Source: Rhodospirillales bacterium (GTDB lineage Bacteria; Pseudomonadota; Alphaproteobacteria; Rhodospirillales; Casp-alpha2). From it: a DNA stretch of 64,000 nucleotides. Below, one piece after another: positions 45,874-54,231 of the stretch (position 1 is its first letter; each line of letters opens with the position of its first letter). The stretch is taken from positions 248,001 to 312,000 of the forward strand of contig JAEPMA010000004.1 of NCBI GenBank assembly GCA_017644185.1. Reading direction: 5' to 3'. A model generated the notes under the pieces. That model searched no databases, was not told where the DNA came from, and worked only from the letters and a program-made list of their open reading frames with translations. Made by a program: the position numbers and the translations under genes.

Positions 45874-47319
45874 ATGGTCAAGCTGTTATCCGTCGACGAA
45901 ATCGAGAATCTCTCCATCGAGGAAATCTGGAAGCTTTACGCCGAGTACGTCAATCCGGCGCAGGTCGAGATTCTCAGCAAGTTTTCGTGGGGCCGCGACC
46001 GGTTCGAGCGCGCGGAGGGGATGTATCTCTATACCACCGACGGCCGCCAAATCATGGACTTCACCGGCGGTATCGGGGTGTTGGATCACGGTCATAACCA
46101 CCCCCGCATCCTGGCCGCGCGGAAAGCCTACCAGGACAAGAAGCGGATGGAGATCCACAAGGTGATCTTCTCCCCCTATCTGGCCGCGCTCTGCCACAAC
46201 ATCGCCCAGCTGTTACCGGGCGATCTGAACAAATCGTTCTTTCCGAATTCGGGCGCGGAAGCGGTCGAAGGCGCGCTCAAGCTCGCCTACAAGGCGTCAT
46301 TCAAATCCGCCGACGACAAACGCGACTACATTCTTTTCTCGGACATCGCGTTTCACGGGAAGCTGATCGGCACCGGCACCATTTCGGGCAAGCCGCAAAA
46401 ACATTTCGATTTTCCGCGCATGGAAAACACCGACTGGTTCGAGTACGGCAATCTGGAATCGGTCAAAAAGAAGGTTGCCGAATTACGCCGCGCCGACGGC
46501 AGTTCGAACGTCTACGCCATCATCATCGAGCCGTTTCACGCCTCGACGGCGACGCCCTGCAGCGCCGAGTTCCTTTATGGGTTGCGGGAGCTCTGCGACA
46601 ACGAAGGCATCGGCCTGATCTTCGACGAAGTCTATTCCGGTTGGGGCAAGACGGGTTCGCTGTTCTATTTCATGCGTCACGAGGGGTTGCTGCCGGACGT
46701 GGTCACGATGTCCAAAAGCTTCGGCGGCGGCAAATCGTCGATCTCGGCCTATACCGCGCGCGACGGCATCTTCGAACGCGCCTACGGCCCCACCGATTCG
46801 GCGCTGATCCACACCTCGACCTACAACGGCTTCGGCGAAGAATGCGCGACGGCCCTGGAAGCGATCCAGATCATCGTCGACGAAGACCATCCGGCGAAGG
46901 CACGCGCATTGGGCGAGATCATCGTTCCCAAACTAGAGGAGCTGATGGCGAAGTATCCGAAACAGATCAAGGAACGCCGCGGCGCGGGCGCGTTCAATTC
47001 GATCATCCTGAATTCGCCCTTCAAGGCGGCGGAAGGGTTTCTGAAATCGGTGCCGATCGGCATGATCAAGGACAAGACCTCGTTCCTGAACAAGATGACC
47101 ACCGCCGCCGTGGTCGAGGAAATGTACCGCGAGCATAATATTCTCGCCCACATTCTGGATAACCGCGACGTTGTCATGCTGGGCGTGTGCCCATCGCTGA
47201 TCGCCGAGCGCGAACATGTCGAACACTTCATCGCGAGCCTCGACAAGGTCCTCGAAAAAGGCCTCGCCAAGGTCGTGTCGGGTTTCGCGGCGCGCACATT
47301 CAAGAATATGATCGTCTGA
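45874..47319 (+). CDS. Class III (ornithine-type) PLP aminotransferase
   Basis: 481 residues from the ATG at 45874 (upstream GGTGAGCGCA). DFTGGIGVLDHGHNHPRIL is the class III N-terminus, FFPNSGAEAVEGALKLA the phosphate-binding region, LIFDEVYSGWGKTG the Asp that holds PLP, and TMSKSFGGGKSSISAY contains the Lys. This looks like a full-length 4-aminobutyrate/diaminobutyrate-type enzyme, not the DegT type used for sugar C4 amination. Its acceptor could be an amino acid or a sugar-linked group such as an amide substituent. It is 50 nt downstream of the oxidase. Confidence 0.9.
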   Translation: MVKLLSVDEIENLSIEEIWKLYAEYVNPAQVEILSKFSWGRDRFERAEGMYLYTTDGRQIMDFTGGIGVLDHGHNHPRILAARKAYQDKKRMEIHKVIFSPYLAALCHNIAQLLPGDLNKSFFPNSGAEAVEGALKLAYKASFKSADDKRDYILFSDIAFHGKLIGTGTISGKPQKHFDFPRMENTDWFEYGNLESVKKKVAELRRADGSSNVYAIIIEPFHASTATPCSAEFLYGLRELCDNEGIGLIFDEVYSGWGKTGSLFYFMRHEGLLPDVVTMSKSFGGGKSSISAYTARDGIFERAYGPTDSALIHTSTYNGFGEECATALEAIQIIVDEDHPAKARALGEIIVPKLEELMAKYPKQIKERRGAGAFNSIILNSPFKAAEGFLKSVPIGMIKDKTSFLNKMTTAAVVEEMYREHNILAHILDNRDVVMLGVCPSLIAEREHVEHFIASLDKVLEKGLAKVVSGFAARTFKNMIV

Positions 47320-47386
47320 CCCAACGGCAGTCTGCGCCGTCACGCCTCGTGGTGCGGATCGCCAGCGAACGCCAGGTTCAGTGCCC

Positions 47387-48436
47387 ATGCCCGAAGACGT
47401 CGATATTTTTACCTACGAATCCGGCTACGCCGATGAACTGCATGCGCTGATCGAAAGTGCGTTTTCCGCACAACCCCCGCACGCGCGCCCCAAGGACAGC
47501 ACCGCATATCTGGACTATATGCAGGGCCCGTCGAACCCGGCAGGCCGGGCCATCGTCGCCGCAACCAGAAAAGACGGGGTGCTGACAGGGAATATTTCCG
47601 CGACCCCGTTTCACTTCACGACCCGGGACGGCCGGACCATGACCGGCTATCAGCTGGGCTCGGTCGTCGTTGGCGCCCAGTATCAGCGCGAAGGGATCGG
47701 GGGCCGGCTGGTGCGCGCCATCACGGCGCATCTGGACGGCATCCCGGATTCATTCACCTATATCTATCCCAATACCCGCTCCGAACCCGTTTTACGACGG
47801 AACGGCTACCGTCCGGCCCGCGACGTTCCGACGTACATCCATTTTCCGGCTTACCGGTCCTTCTTTCCGGGCAATCGGCAAGATACGCGCATCGTTGACC
47901 GTCATCTCGGCGCGTGGTCGGTTTCGATTTGCGGCCTGGCCGATGCCCTTGCCATCGCAACGGACTGGCCGGACGCGCCGATGCCATCCACCGGCTTCAC
48001 GCGCGGCCCCGGGTTCTTCCGCTGGCGCTTCGGCGGACCGGGAACCGAAAACCGATATCGTTTCGCGGTCTGCCGTCGTGAGGACGGCGACGATGCGTTT
48101 GCCCTATCTATCGCCCGGCACGCATTTAGCGGTATCCGGTTCGCCATACCCGTCGATTTACTTTCTCAAGACCCAACCCGGCACTTTGGCCTCGCCCTGA
48201 AAGCCGCCCAAACCATTGGCGGACGGGATGGTGAGCGGTTCGTTTATGTCAATTCCAACATTCCCCGGTTGAAAAATCCTGCCACCGTTAGTTCGGATCG
48301 GCCTTGGGGGGTCCCGGTCCCCAGCTTGTTCAACCCGCGCCCGGTCAGGCTCTTGTATTATCCACGTGACGATCTTCAGCTGGCAGAAGAACTCGACGCC
48401 GGCATCGCCATGACCGGTGATTGGATGGGGTTTTAG
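47387..48436 (+). CDS. GNAT acetyltransferase-like protein
   Basis: 349 residues from the ATG at 47387; a GTG 6 nt earlier is also in frame. The N-terminal half has a GNAT core: IFTYESGYADELHALIESAF, then GYQLGSVVVGAQYQREGIGGRLVRAIT with the R/QxxGxG/A acetyl-CoA loop, and NGYRPARDVP after it. The C-terminal half (about 150-349) is a second region of unclear fold. A sugar or amino-acid N-acyltransferase is likely. It is 68 nt from the aminotransferase and 5 nt from the epimerase that follows. Confidence 0.85.
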   Translation: MPEDVDIFTYESGYADELHALIESAFSAQPPHARPKDSTAYLDYMQGPSNPAGRAIVAATRKDGVLTGNISATPFHFTTRDGRTMTGYQLGSVVVGAQYQREGIGGRLVRAITAHLDGIPDSFTYIYPNTRSEPVLRRNGYRPARDVPTYIHFPAYRSFFPGNRQDTRIVDRHLGAWSVSICGLADALAIATDWPDAPMPSTGFTRGPGFFRWRFGGPGTENRYRFAVCRREDGDDAFALSIARHAFSGIRFAIPVDLLSQDPTRHFGLALKAAQTIGGRDGERFVYVNSNIPRLKNPATVSSDRPWGVPVPSLFNPRPVRLLYYPRDDLQLAEELDAGIAMTGDWMGF

Positions 48437-48440
48437 AGGG

Positions 48441-49361
48441 ATGCGCATCTTCATCACAGGTGCGACCGGATTTCTCGGCGCGCACACGCTGAACGCCGTG
48501 CAGGACGCTGGCCACGATGTCGCGGCGCTGATCCGGCCGGAGACCGACCCATGGCGCATTCGCGCTCGCCTCGACGACATCACGGCGGTCCCCGGCAGCC
48601 TCGACGATCCGTCGTCTTTCTTTAGAGTTTTCAATAACTTCAAGCCAGACGCGGTGGTCAATGTCGCGTGGGGCGGGGTGGGGAACACGGTACATGACGA
48701 CCCGGCCCAAGCCACCAATTTACCGGCACTCGAGGCGTTCCTAAAACGTGCCGCCGATACCGGTGTCGAACACTGGATCGGTCTCGGCTCTCAGGCCGAA
48801 TACGGGCCCAAGGACCATCCGATTGCCGAAGACGACCGGCCCCAACCCGTAACCGCATACGGCCGCGCCAAGCTGGCGGCGTCGGCATTGACCGAAGATT
48901 TCTGCGCCCGGCACGGCATCAGAAGCGCCTGGCTCAGGCTGTTTTCGTGCTATGGCCCGATGGACAAGGAAAGCTGGCTGATCCCGTCGCTGACGATCAA
49001 ATTGCTGAACGGCGAGGCGCCGTCGTTGACCGAAGGCCGCCAGCGCATGGATTACCTTTACGCCACCGATGCCGCCGACGCGATCCGCGCGGTGCTGGAA
49101 TGCCCGGCGGCGGCTGGGATCTTTAATTTGGGATCGGGAAGCGCCGTCCCCGTTCGCGATATCGCCACGCGTATTCGTGACCTGATCGCCCCGAAAACGG
49201 CACTCGGCTTCGGCGAAATCCCGCAACGCGCCGGCGCGCAGATGCTGATGCAGGCGGATATCTCGAAGCTCACGTCAGCAACCGGATGGAAGCCCAAAAC
49301 GTCGCTCAATGACGGGCTTGCAGCAACCGTCGACTGGTTTCGCACGAACCAAACCGCCTAA
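48441..49361 (+). CDS. NAD-dependent sugar epimerase/dehydratase
   Basis: 306 residues from the ATG at 48441. MRIFITGATGFLGAHTL gives the NAD-binding GxxGxxG; YGRAK is the catalytic YxxxK (AYGRAKLAAS) with a preceding LGSQAEYG Ser. RMDYLYATDAADAI resembles the extended SDR C-terminus. Likely a nucleotide-sugar C4-reductase or epimerase, such as a 6-deoxy-hexulose reductase. It ends the 41-49 kb plus-strand set, and the 287-bp gap after it holds the inverted-repeat array. Confidence 0.9.
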   Translation: MRIFITGATGFLGAHTLNAVQDAGHDVAALIRPETDPWRIRARLDDITAVPGSLDDPSSFFRVFNNFKPDAVVNVAWGGVGNTVHDDPAQATNLPALEAFLKRAADTGVEHWIGLGSQAEYGPKDHPIAEDDRPQPVTAYGRAKLAASALTEDFCARHGIRSAWLRLFSCYGPMDKESWLIPSLTIKLLNGEAPSLTEGRQRMDYLYATDAADAIRAVLECPAAAGIFNLGSGSAVPVRDIATRIRDLIAPKTALGFGEIPQRAGAQMLMQADISKLTSATGWKPKTSLNDGLAATVDWFRTNQTA

Positions 49362-49470
49362 GTCGGGAACCCCCAAATTCGTCCTTGGCAGGGTGCCTCT
49401 GATCGGCTACCAAACTCGCACTTCGGCGGTTTGGCGCCGACGCCACCAAAAGCACTTCAAATATCTGTAA

Positions 49471-49550
49471 ACGAATGAAAAATTCGTCGCGCGTTCAGGA
49501 AATGAACTTGACGTTCAAAGGCTGAACGCGGTACTGTTCGATTCGTGAAC
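49471..49550. promoter_or_regulatory. Phased array of inverted repeats upstream of the winged-helix regulator
   Basis: Four inverted repeats with 5-bp spacers lie at centres about 49479, 49500, 49520 and 49543. They are ACGAAT-N5-ATTCGT (49471-49487), GTTCA-GGAAA-TGAAC (49493-49507), GTTCA-AAGGC-TGAAC (49513-49527) and GTTCG-ATTCG-TGAAC (49536-49550). In the middle pair the half-sites alternate exactly every 10 bp, so all face the same side of the helix. The array is 99-178 bp before the regulator start. It reads like a multi-dimer operator, most simply for the adjacent winged-helix protein. The rest of the 49362-49648 gap holds no gene. Confidence 0.7.
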
Positions 49551-49648
49551 ACGGTCCGGTCCCGGGAGCTTTGACAGGGGCTGCAAGCAGACACCTTCGG
49601 CGGAGCGTAAAACGGGCGGCAGTGCCGCCCGACGGCGGGATTCAAGCA

Positions 49649-50305
49649 GTGTCGAAAACCAAGATCGAAACGTCGGACATGGATAACGAGGCCAAGATCA
49701 CCCTCGGTCTCCTCAACATGGTCCACGACAACGCACAGGCCTCGCAGCGCTCGATGGCCGACGGCCTCGGCATCGCGCTCGGTCTCGCCAACGCCTACCT
49801 CAAGCGCTGCGTCAAAAAAGGCCTGATCAAGATCAGCCATGCCCCGGCGAATCGCTACGCGTACTACCTGACCCCTCAGGGATTTTCCGAAAAATCAAGG
49901 CTCACGGCCGAGTTCCTGTCACAGTCGTTCAACCTGTTCCGTCACGCCCGCACCGCCGGCGCGGACATGTTCGGCCAGTGCCAGGCGCGCGGCTGGCGCC
50001 GTGTCGCGTTGTTCGGCGCCGGCGATCTGGCCGAGATCTTCACCCTGTCGGCGCGTGATTTCGACATCGAGCTGGCCGGCGTCATCGCGGAATTGCCGAA
50101 CGCCAGCGAGTTCGCCGGCCTTCCGGTTATCCAGCCGGCTTCGTGCGATCCGACCAACATCGACGCCGTGATCGTCTGCGACATTTCGAACCCCCAAGCC
50201 GCCTTCGACCGGGCGCTGACGATTTTCGCACCCGACCATGTGCTGGCGCCGCGCTTCTTAGGCGTGGTGCGGCCGAACGAGATCGCGGTGGGAGCGGGCG
50301 AATGA
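49649..50305 (+). CDS. Winged helix-turn-helix regulator of surface-polysaccharide genes
   Basis: 218 residues from the GTG at 49649, preceded by GGCGGGA 8 nt away; an ATG at 49679 is the alternative start. The N-terminal winged helix (about 12-75) reads QRSMADGLGIALGLANAYLKRCVKKGLIKI and then the wing (RYAYYLTPQGFSEKSR). The C-terminal half (about 105-218) looks like a Rossmann-type domain (RVALFGAGDLAEIFTLSA, GxGxxA pattern), possibly sensing a nucleotide or sugar. Such proteins precede NusG-like genes at exopolysaccharide loci of Rhodospirillales. The stop overlaps the RfaH-like start (ATGA). Autoregulation at 49471-49550 is plausible. Confidence 0.88.
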   Translation: MSKTKIETSDMDNEAKITLGLLNMVHDNAQASQRSMADGLGIALGLANAYLKRCVKKGLIKISHAPANRYAYYLTPQGFSEKSRLTAEFLSQSFNLFRHARTAGADMFGQCQARGWRRVALFGAGDLAEIFTLSARDFDIELAGVIAELPNASEFAGLPVIQPASCDPTNIDAVIVCDISNPQAAFDRALTIFAPDHVLAPRFLGVVRPNEIAVGAGE

Positions 50306-50805
50306 CGTACTGGTGCGCGGTCAACACCCAGGTCAACGCCGAGGACAAGGCCGTCTTCCATTTGATGCGCCAGGGCTTCAAGGTGCTTCTACCAAAACAC
50401 CTCAAGCGCCGCTCCCACGCCCGCAAGGTCGAATGGGTCCCGAGGCCGCTGTTCCCCGGTTACCTGTTCGTCGAAATCGACCCCGATCGTTCACCGTGGC
50501 GCGCCATCCGCTCAACGGTCGGCATTTTTGACGTGATCCGTTTTGGCGAAAAACCGGCGCCGGTCCCCGACGCGGTGATCGACGAGATCAAGGCCCGTCA
50601 GGATGAGAACGGCCTCGTGAAAACCCACGACGGCACCAATTTCAAACCGGGCGACGCGGTGCGCGTACTGCAGGGCGCGCTTGGTGAATTCGAAGCCCTT
50701 TTCGAAAGCGCGGACGACCGCAACCGGGTCACCGTGCTGTTGAACATGCTCGGCCGCCAGGTGCGCGCCCGGGTCAGCAAGAATACCGTGTTCGCCGCGA
50801 TCTAG
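50302..50805 (+). CDS. RfaH-like NusG paralogue (transcription antiterminator)
   Basis: 167 residues with NGN and KOW-type domains. The NGN domain begins YWCAVNTQVNAEDKAVFHLMRQGFKVLLP, with KVEWVPRPLFPGYLFVEID, the NusG/RfaH core. A KOW-like patch (FKPGDAVRVLQGALGEFEALFE, about 113-134) follows. The length is typical of RfaH rather than of housekeeping NusG (180 or more). RfaH-type proteins load onto paused polymerase at an ops element and stop early termination in long polysaccharide operons. The start overlaps the winged-helix stop; 28 nt after the stop come the hairpin and the ops-like sequence. Confidence 0.92.
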   Translation: MTYWCAVNTQVNAEDKAVFHLMRQGFKVLLPKHLKRRSHARKVEWVPRPLFPGYLFVEIDPDRSPWRAIRSTVGIFDVIRFGEKPAPVPDAVIDEIKARQDENGLVKTHDGTNFKPGDAVRVLQGALGEFEALFESADDRNRVTVLLNMLGRQVRARVSKNTVFAAI

Positions 50806-50832
50806 CGCGCACGCACGGTTGTTATCGGTTTT

Positions 50833-50863
50833 CCGCACTCGGGGCGATTCACCCTGAGTGCGG
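50833..50863 (+). other. Strong hairpin in leader of the polysaccharide operon
   Basis: The arms 50833-50844 and 50852-50863 form a stem of 12 pairs, CCGCACTCGGGG with CCCTGAGTGCGG, around a 7-nt CGATTCA loop; one pair is G-T. It is 28 nt after the RfaH-like stop and 59 nt before the next start codon. Its 3' arm runs straight into the ops-like sequence (50859-50870). No T-run follows, so it is not a simple terminator; it may pause polymerase. Confidence 0.75.
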
Positions 50864-50870
50864 TAGCATG
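50859..50870 (+). promoter_or_regulatory. ops-like element
   Basis: TGCGGTAGCATG matches 10 of 12 bases of the enterobacterial ops sequence GGCGGTAGCGTG, including all of the core GCGGTAGC and the final TG. In enterobacteria this site in the non-template strand pauses polymerase and recruits RfaH. Here it lies between the RfaH-like gene and a long sugar operon, just downstream of a hairpin. Presence at one site only, 54 nt after the gene for its likely reader, makes chance less likely; recruitment is inferred. Confidence 0.7.
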
Positions 50871-50873
50871 TCT

Positions 50874-50906
50874 GAATGACGGGCGTCATTCGCTTGACCC
50901 CTTTTT
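50874..50906 (+). terminator. Possible leader terminator (hairpin with T-run)
   Basis: GAATGACGGGCGTCATTC is a perfect 8+2+8 dyad (50874-50891), read in RNA as a 7-bp stem with a GGGC loop. A TTTTT run follows at 50902-50906, 10 nt after the stem, so it is a weak or imperfect intrinsic terminator. It lies 4 nt after the ops-like element and 15 nt before the start codon of the first operon gene, where an antiterminator would be needed. Confidence 0.45.
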
Positions 50907-50921
50907 GATTAGAGAGTTTCC

Positions 50922-51953
50922 GTGAACGCAGAACCTTCCTCCCCGGGCGCCGGGCGCCTCGTGACCATCTTCGGCGGCGCCGGCTACATCGGCCCGATCG
51001 TCGCCAAACGCCTTCTGCGCCAGGGCTACCGCGTGCGCATCGTCGACATGTTCCTTTACGGCACCCAGAACGTGCTTCTGAGCCTGTTCGACGAACCCGG
51101 CCTCGAGATCGTCAACGGCGACGAAGGCGAGGGCGATGTCCTCGACCGCGCGCTCGCGGGGACGACTGACGTGGTGATCCTGGCCGGGCTGGTCGGCGAT
51201 CCGATTACCAAGAAATACCCCGAAGCCCACCAGGCCGTGAACGAAGACGGCATCGCCGGCATCATCGACGCCCTCGACGGGCGCGGGCTCAAACGCGCGA
51301 TCTTCGTTTCGACGTGTTCGAATTACGGGCTGATCCCGGAAGGCACCCTCGCCGACGAGGATTTCGAGCTCAATCCCTTGTCGCTTTACGCGAAAGCGAA
51401 GGTCGGGATGGAGAAGAAGCTGCTGTCGCTTGAGGGTAAGGTCGACTTCGAGGGCGTGGCGCTGCGCTTCGCGACGGCGTTCGGCCTGGCACCCCGCATG
51501 CGCTTCGATCTGACGGTGAGCCAGTTCACCCGCGAAATGTATATGAAGAACGATCTGCTGGTTTACGATCCCGACACCTGGCGGCCCTATTGCCACGTGC
51601 AGGATTTCGCCGACGTGATTCAGCGCGTGCTCGAGGCGCCCGCGGACCAGGTCGCCTTCGACGTCTTCAACGCGGGCGGCGATGCCAACAACTTCACCAA
51701 ACGAATGATCGTCGAAGCGATCCAGAAGCACATTCCGGATGCGCCGGTCGATTACCAGGAGCACGGCTCCGATCCCCGCAACTACCGGGTCGATTTTTCC
51801 AAGATCCGCGAACGCCTCGGCTTTACGCCCCGCTACACCGTCGAAGACGGCATCCGTGAGCTGATCGCCGCGCTCGATCAGGATTTGTTCGCCGACGTCG
51901 ACGACCGCACCAATTTTTATGGCAACTACGAGATCGACTACCCGGCGAAATGA
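50922..51953 (+). CDS. NAD-dependent epimerase/dehydratase of nucleotide sugar
   Basis: 343 residues with a GTG start and AGAGAG upstream. NAD-binding GGAGYIG near residue 18, VSTCSNYG with the catalytic Ser region, YAKAK (YxxxK) and RPYCHVQDFADVIQ are extended-SDR signatures. The LVGDPITKKYPEAH stretch is seen in a subgroup of NDP-sugar epimerases of unclear substrate. It is the first gene of the 51-64 kb operon and its stop overlaps the neuC start by 4 nt. It is not clearly LegB (4,6-dehydratase/5-epimerase). Confidence 0.9.
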   Translation: MNAEPSSPGAGRLVTIFGGAGYIGPIVAKRLLRQGYRVRIVDMFLYGTQNVLLSLFDEPGLEIVNGDEGEGDVLDRALAGTTDVVILAGLVGDPITKKYPEAHQAVNEDGIAGIIDALDGRGLKRAIFVSTCSNYGLIPEGTLADEDFELNPLSLYAKAKVGMEKKLLSLEGKVDFEGVALRFATAFGLAPRMRFDLTVSQFTREMYMKNDLLVYDPDTWRPYCHVQDFADVIQRVLEAPADQVAFDVFNAGGDANNFTKRMIVEAIQKHIPDAPVDYQEHGSDPRNYRVDFSKIRERLGFTPRYTVEDGIRELIAALDQDLFADVDDRTNFYGNYEIDYPAK

Positions 51954-53134
51954 CGGCACCCCGCAAAATCTGCGTCGTCACCGGGACCCGTGCTGAGTAC
52001 GGGCTGATGTACTGGCTGATGCGCGAGATCGAGCGAGACCCGGCGCTCGAGCTTCAACTCATCGTCACCGGCGCGCACCTCGAGCCGCGCTTCGGCAATA
52101 CGGTCGACGTGATCGAACGCGACGGTTTCAGTATCGACGCCCGCGTGCCGATCGATCTTTCCGACGACACGCCGACCGGGATCACCAACGCGACCGGCAA
52201 GGCCCTTTCCGGGATCGGCGCCGCGCTCGCCGAACTTGAGCCGGACCTGCTGGTTTTGCTCGGCGACCGCTATGAAATTTTTGCCGCCGCTGCCGCCGCG
52301 GCGCTGCACCGGGTGCCGATCGCCCACCTGCACGGCGGCGAGGTTACCGAAGGCGCGATCGACGACGCCATGCGTCACGCCATCACCAAACTCGCGTCGT
52401 TGCATTTCGCTGCCGCCGACGTCTACCGCCAGCGCATCATGCAGATGGGCGAGGCGCCGGAAACGGTATTCACGGTCGGTGCGCCCGGCCTCGATCACCT
52501 GGCGAGGACGGAGTTGTTGGATGATGTTCAGATTCGCGAGGCGCTCGATATCGCCGGCGACGCCGGGTATTTCCTGATCACCGTGCATCCGGCGACGCTG
52601 GGCGACGACGATCCAGCCGCCGAGATCGAAGCGCTCCTGACTGCGCTCGACGGGTTCGCCGAACACACCGCCGTCTTCACCGGCGTCAACGCCGACAGCG
52701 GCAGCGATACGATCGCGCGGCGCATCGGCGAATACGTCGCCGGTCATCCGCGCTCGGCGCGCCTGTTTCAGTCCCTTGGCCAGCAACGCTACCTGAGCGC
52801 GATGAAGCATGCCGTCGCTGTCGTCGGGAATTCGTCGAGCGGAATCATCGAAGCCCCGGCGTGCGGCGTGCCGACCGTCAACATCGGGCCGCGCCAGGAC
52901 GGACGGTTAAGGGCCGCGTCGGTGATCGACTGCGCCGCCGACCCGTCATCCGTGGGAAAGGCGCTCGAACGCGCGCTCGACCCCGCCTTCCGCGACATCT
53001 GCGCACACGGCGAAAAACCCTATGGGCTGCCGGGTGCATCGGCGCGGATCGCCGACGTGTTGCGACGGACCGACCCGCATACGCTGCGGCGGAAATCGTT
53101 CCACGACATGGCCGCCATGAGGGCCGCATCATGA
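51950..53134 (+). CDS. neuC: NDP-GlcNAc-type hydrolysing 2-epimerase (NeuC/LegG)
   Basis: 394 residues. KICVVTGTRAEYGLMYWLMREI, LVLLGDRYEIFAAA, HLHGGEVTEGAIDDAMRHAITK and VGNSSSGIIEAPACGVPTVNIGPRQDGR are hallmarks of NeuC/LegG/NnaA. These enzymes invert C2 and hydrolyse the nucleotide to give ManNAc or its 4-acetamido-6-deoxy analogue. With PtmE/PtmF/PtmA downstream the second is likelier (LegG, GDP-linked). It overlaps the genes on each side by 4 nt. Confidence 0.95.
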   Translation: MTAPRKICVVTGTRAEYGLMYWLMREIERDPALELQLIVTGAHLEPRFGNTVDVIERDGFSIDARVPIDLSDDTPTGITNATGKALSGIGAALAELEPDLLVLLGDRYEIFAAAAAAALHRVPIAHLHGGEVTEGAIDDAMRHAITKLASLHFAAADVYRQRIMQMGEAPETVFTVGAPGLDHLARTELLDDVQIREALDIAGDAGYFLITVHPATLGDDDPAAEIEALLTALDGFAEHTAVFTGVNADSGSDTIARRIGEYVAGHPRSARLFQSLGQQRYLSAMKHAVAVVGNSSSGIIEAPACGVPTVNIGPRQDGRLRAASVIDCAADPSSVGKALERALDPAFRDICAHGEKPYGLPGASARIADVLRRTDPHTLRRKSFHDMAAMRAAS

Positions 53135-54231
53135 GCGCGTTCATCATCGCCGAGGCCGGCGTCAATCATAACGGCGACGAGAAGATGGCGTACGAACTGG
53201 TCGACGCCGCCGTCGCCGCCGGTGCCGACGCGGTCAAGTTCCAGACGTTTTCCGCCGCCGCGCTTGCATCCGACAAGGCGCCGAAGGCGGCCTATCAGAA
53301 CGAAACGACCGATGCCCAAGAATCGCAGCTCGACATGCTGAAGCGCCTCGAGCTGCCGCGCGAACGTCATTTCGAACTGAAGGCATATTGCGAAGGCAAG
53401 GGCATCGCGTTCATGTCGTCGCCGTTCGACCCGGAGAGCATCCGCTTCCTGGCCGAGGACGTGAAGCTGGATACGCTGAAGGTGCCGTCGGGCGAGATCA
53501 CCAACGGGCCGTTTCTTCTGGATGTGGCCGGCACCGGTTGCAACGTTATCCTCTCGACGGGGATGAGCACGCTCGACGACGTGCGGACCGCGCTCGGCGT
53601 GCTGGCGTTCGGCATGACCGGCGGCGAAGACCCGTCCGCCGAAGCGTTCGAAGCCGCCTTCGCATCCGATACCGGGCAGGCGGCGCTCAAATCGAAGGTC
53701 GCATTGTTACAGTGCACCAGCGCCTATCCGACGCCGGCGTCGGACGCCAACCTGCTGGGCATGGTCACGCTCCGCGATGCGTTCGGGTTAAAGACCGGTT
53801 TTTCCGATCATACCGAGGGGACCGCCTGCGCCATCGCCGCGGCGGCGCTCGGCGCCGAAATCATCGAGAAGCATTTCACTCTCGACAAGACGCTGCCGGG
53901 ACCGGATCACAAGGCATCGCTCGATCCCGAAGAACTCGCGGACCTGGTGGCCGGCATTCGCACCGCCGAAGCCGCGCTCGGCGACGGCGCCAAGACGCCG
54001 CGCGCGTCCGAGATCGAAACCCGCGACGTCGCACGCAAGAGCCTGACCGCGATCACCGCCATCCCCGCCGGGACGGCCTTCGACGAAAACAATCTGGGCA
54101 TCAAGCGGCCCGGCACCGGCGTCTCACCGATGCTGTACTGGGATGCGCTGAAGAAAACCGCGCCGCGCGCTTACGATGCCGACGAAACCATCGAGACACT
54201 GGACACGGAACCCGCCGACCATGGGAAATGA
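53131..54231 (+). CDS. neuB: N-acetylneuraminate/legionaminate synthase (NeuB/LegI)
   Basis: 366 residues from the ATG at 53131, which overlaps the neuC stop. FIIAEAGVNHNGDEKMAYEL, VKFQTFSAAALASDKAPKA, VPSGEITNGPFLL, LLQCTSAYPTPASDANL, GFSDHTEGTACAIAA and EKHFTLDKTLPGPDHKASL are the NeuB barrel motifs. A C-terminal SAF/antifreeze-like domain (RKSLTAITAIPAGTAFDENN) follows. It condenses the 2-acetamido sugar from NeuC with phosphoenolpyruvate. The stop overlaps the carbamoyltransferase start by 11 nt. Confidence 0.97.
   Translation: MSAFIIAEAGVNHNGDEKMAYELVDAAVAAGADAVKFQTFSAAALASDKAPKAAYQNETTDAQESQLDMLKRLELPRERHFELKAYCEGKGIAFMSSPFDPESIRFLAEDVKLDTLKVPSGEITNGPFLLDVAGTGCNVILSTGMSTLDDVRTALGVLAFGMTGGEDPSAEAFEAAFASDTGQAALKSKVALLQCTSAYPTPASDANLLGMVTLRDAFGLKTGFSDHTEGTACAIAAAALGAEIIEKHFTLDKTLPGPDHKASLDPEELADLVAGIRTAEAALGDGAKTPRASEIETRDVARKSLTAITAIPAGTAFDENNLGIKRPGTGVSPMLYWDALKKTAPRAYDADETIETLDTEPADHGK

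Noticed and set aside
50874-50906. Strong rho-independent terminator in the operon leader
   Set aside because: The T-run begins 10 nt after the stem and the stem is short, so it is kept only as a weak, possible terminator.
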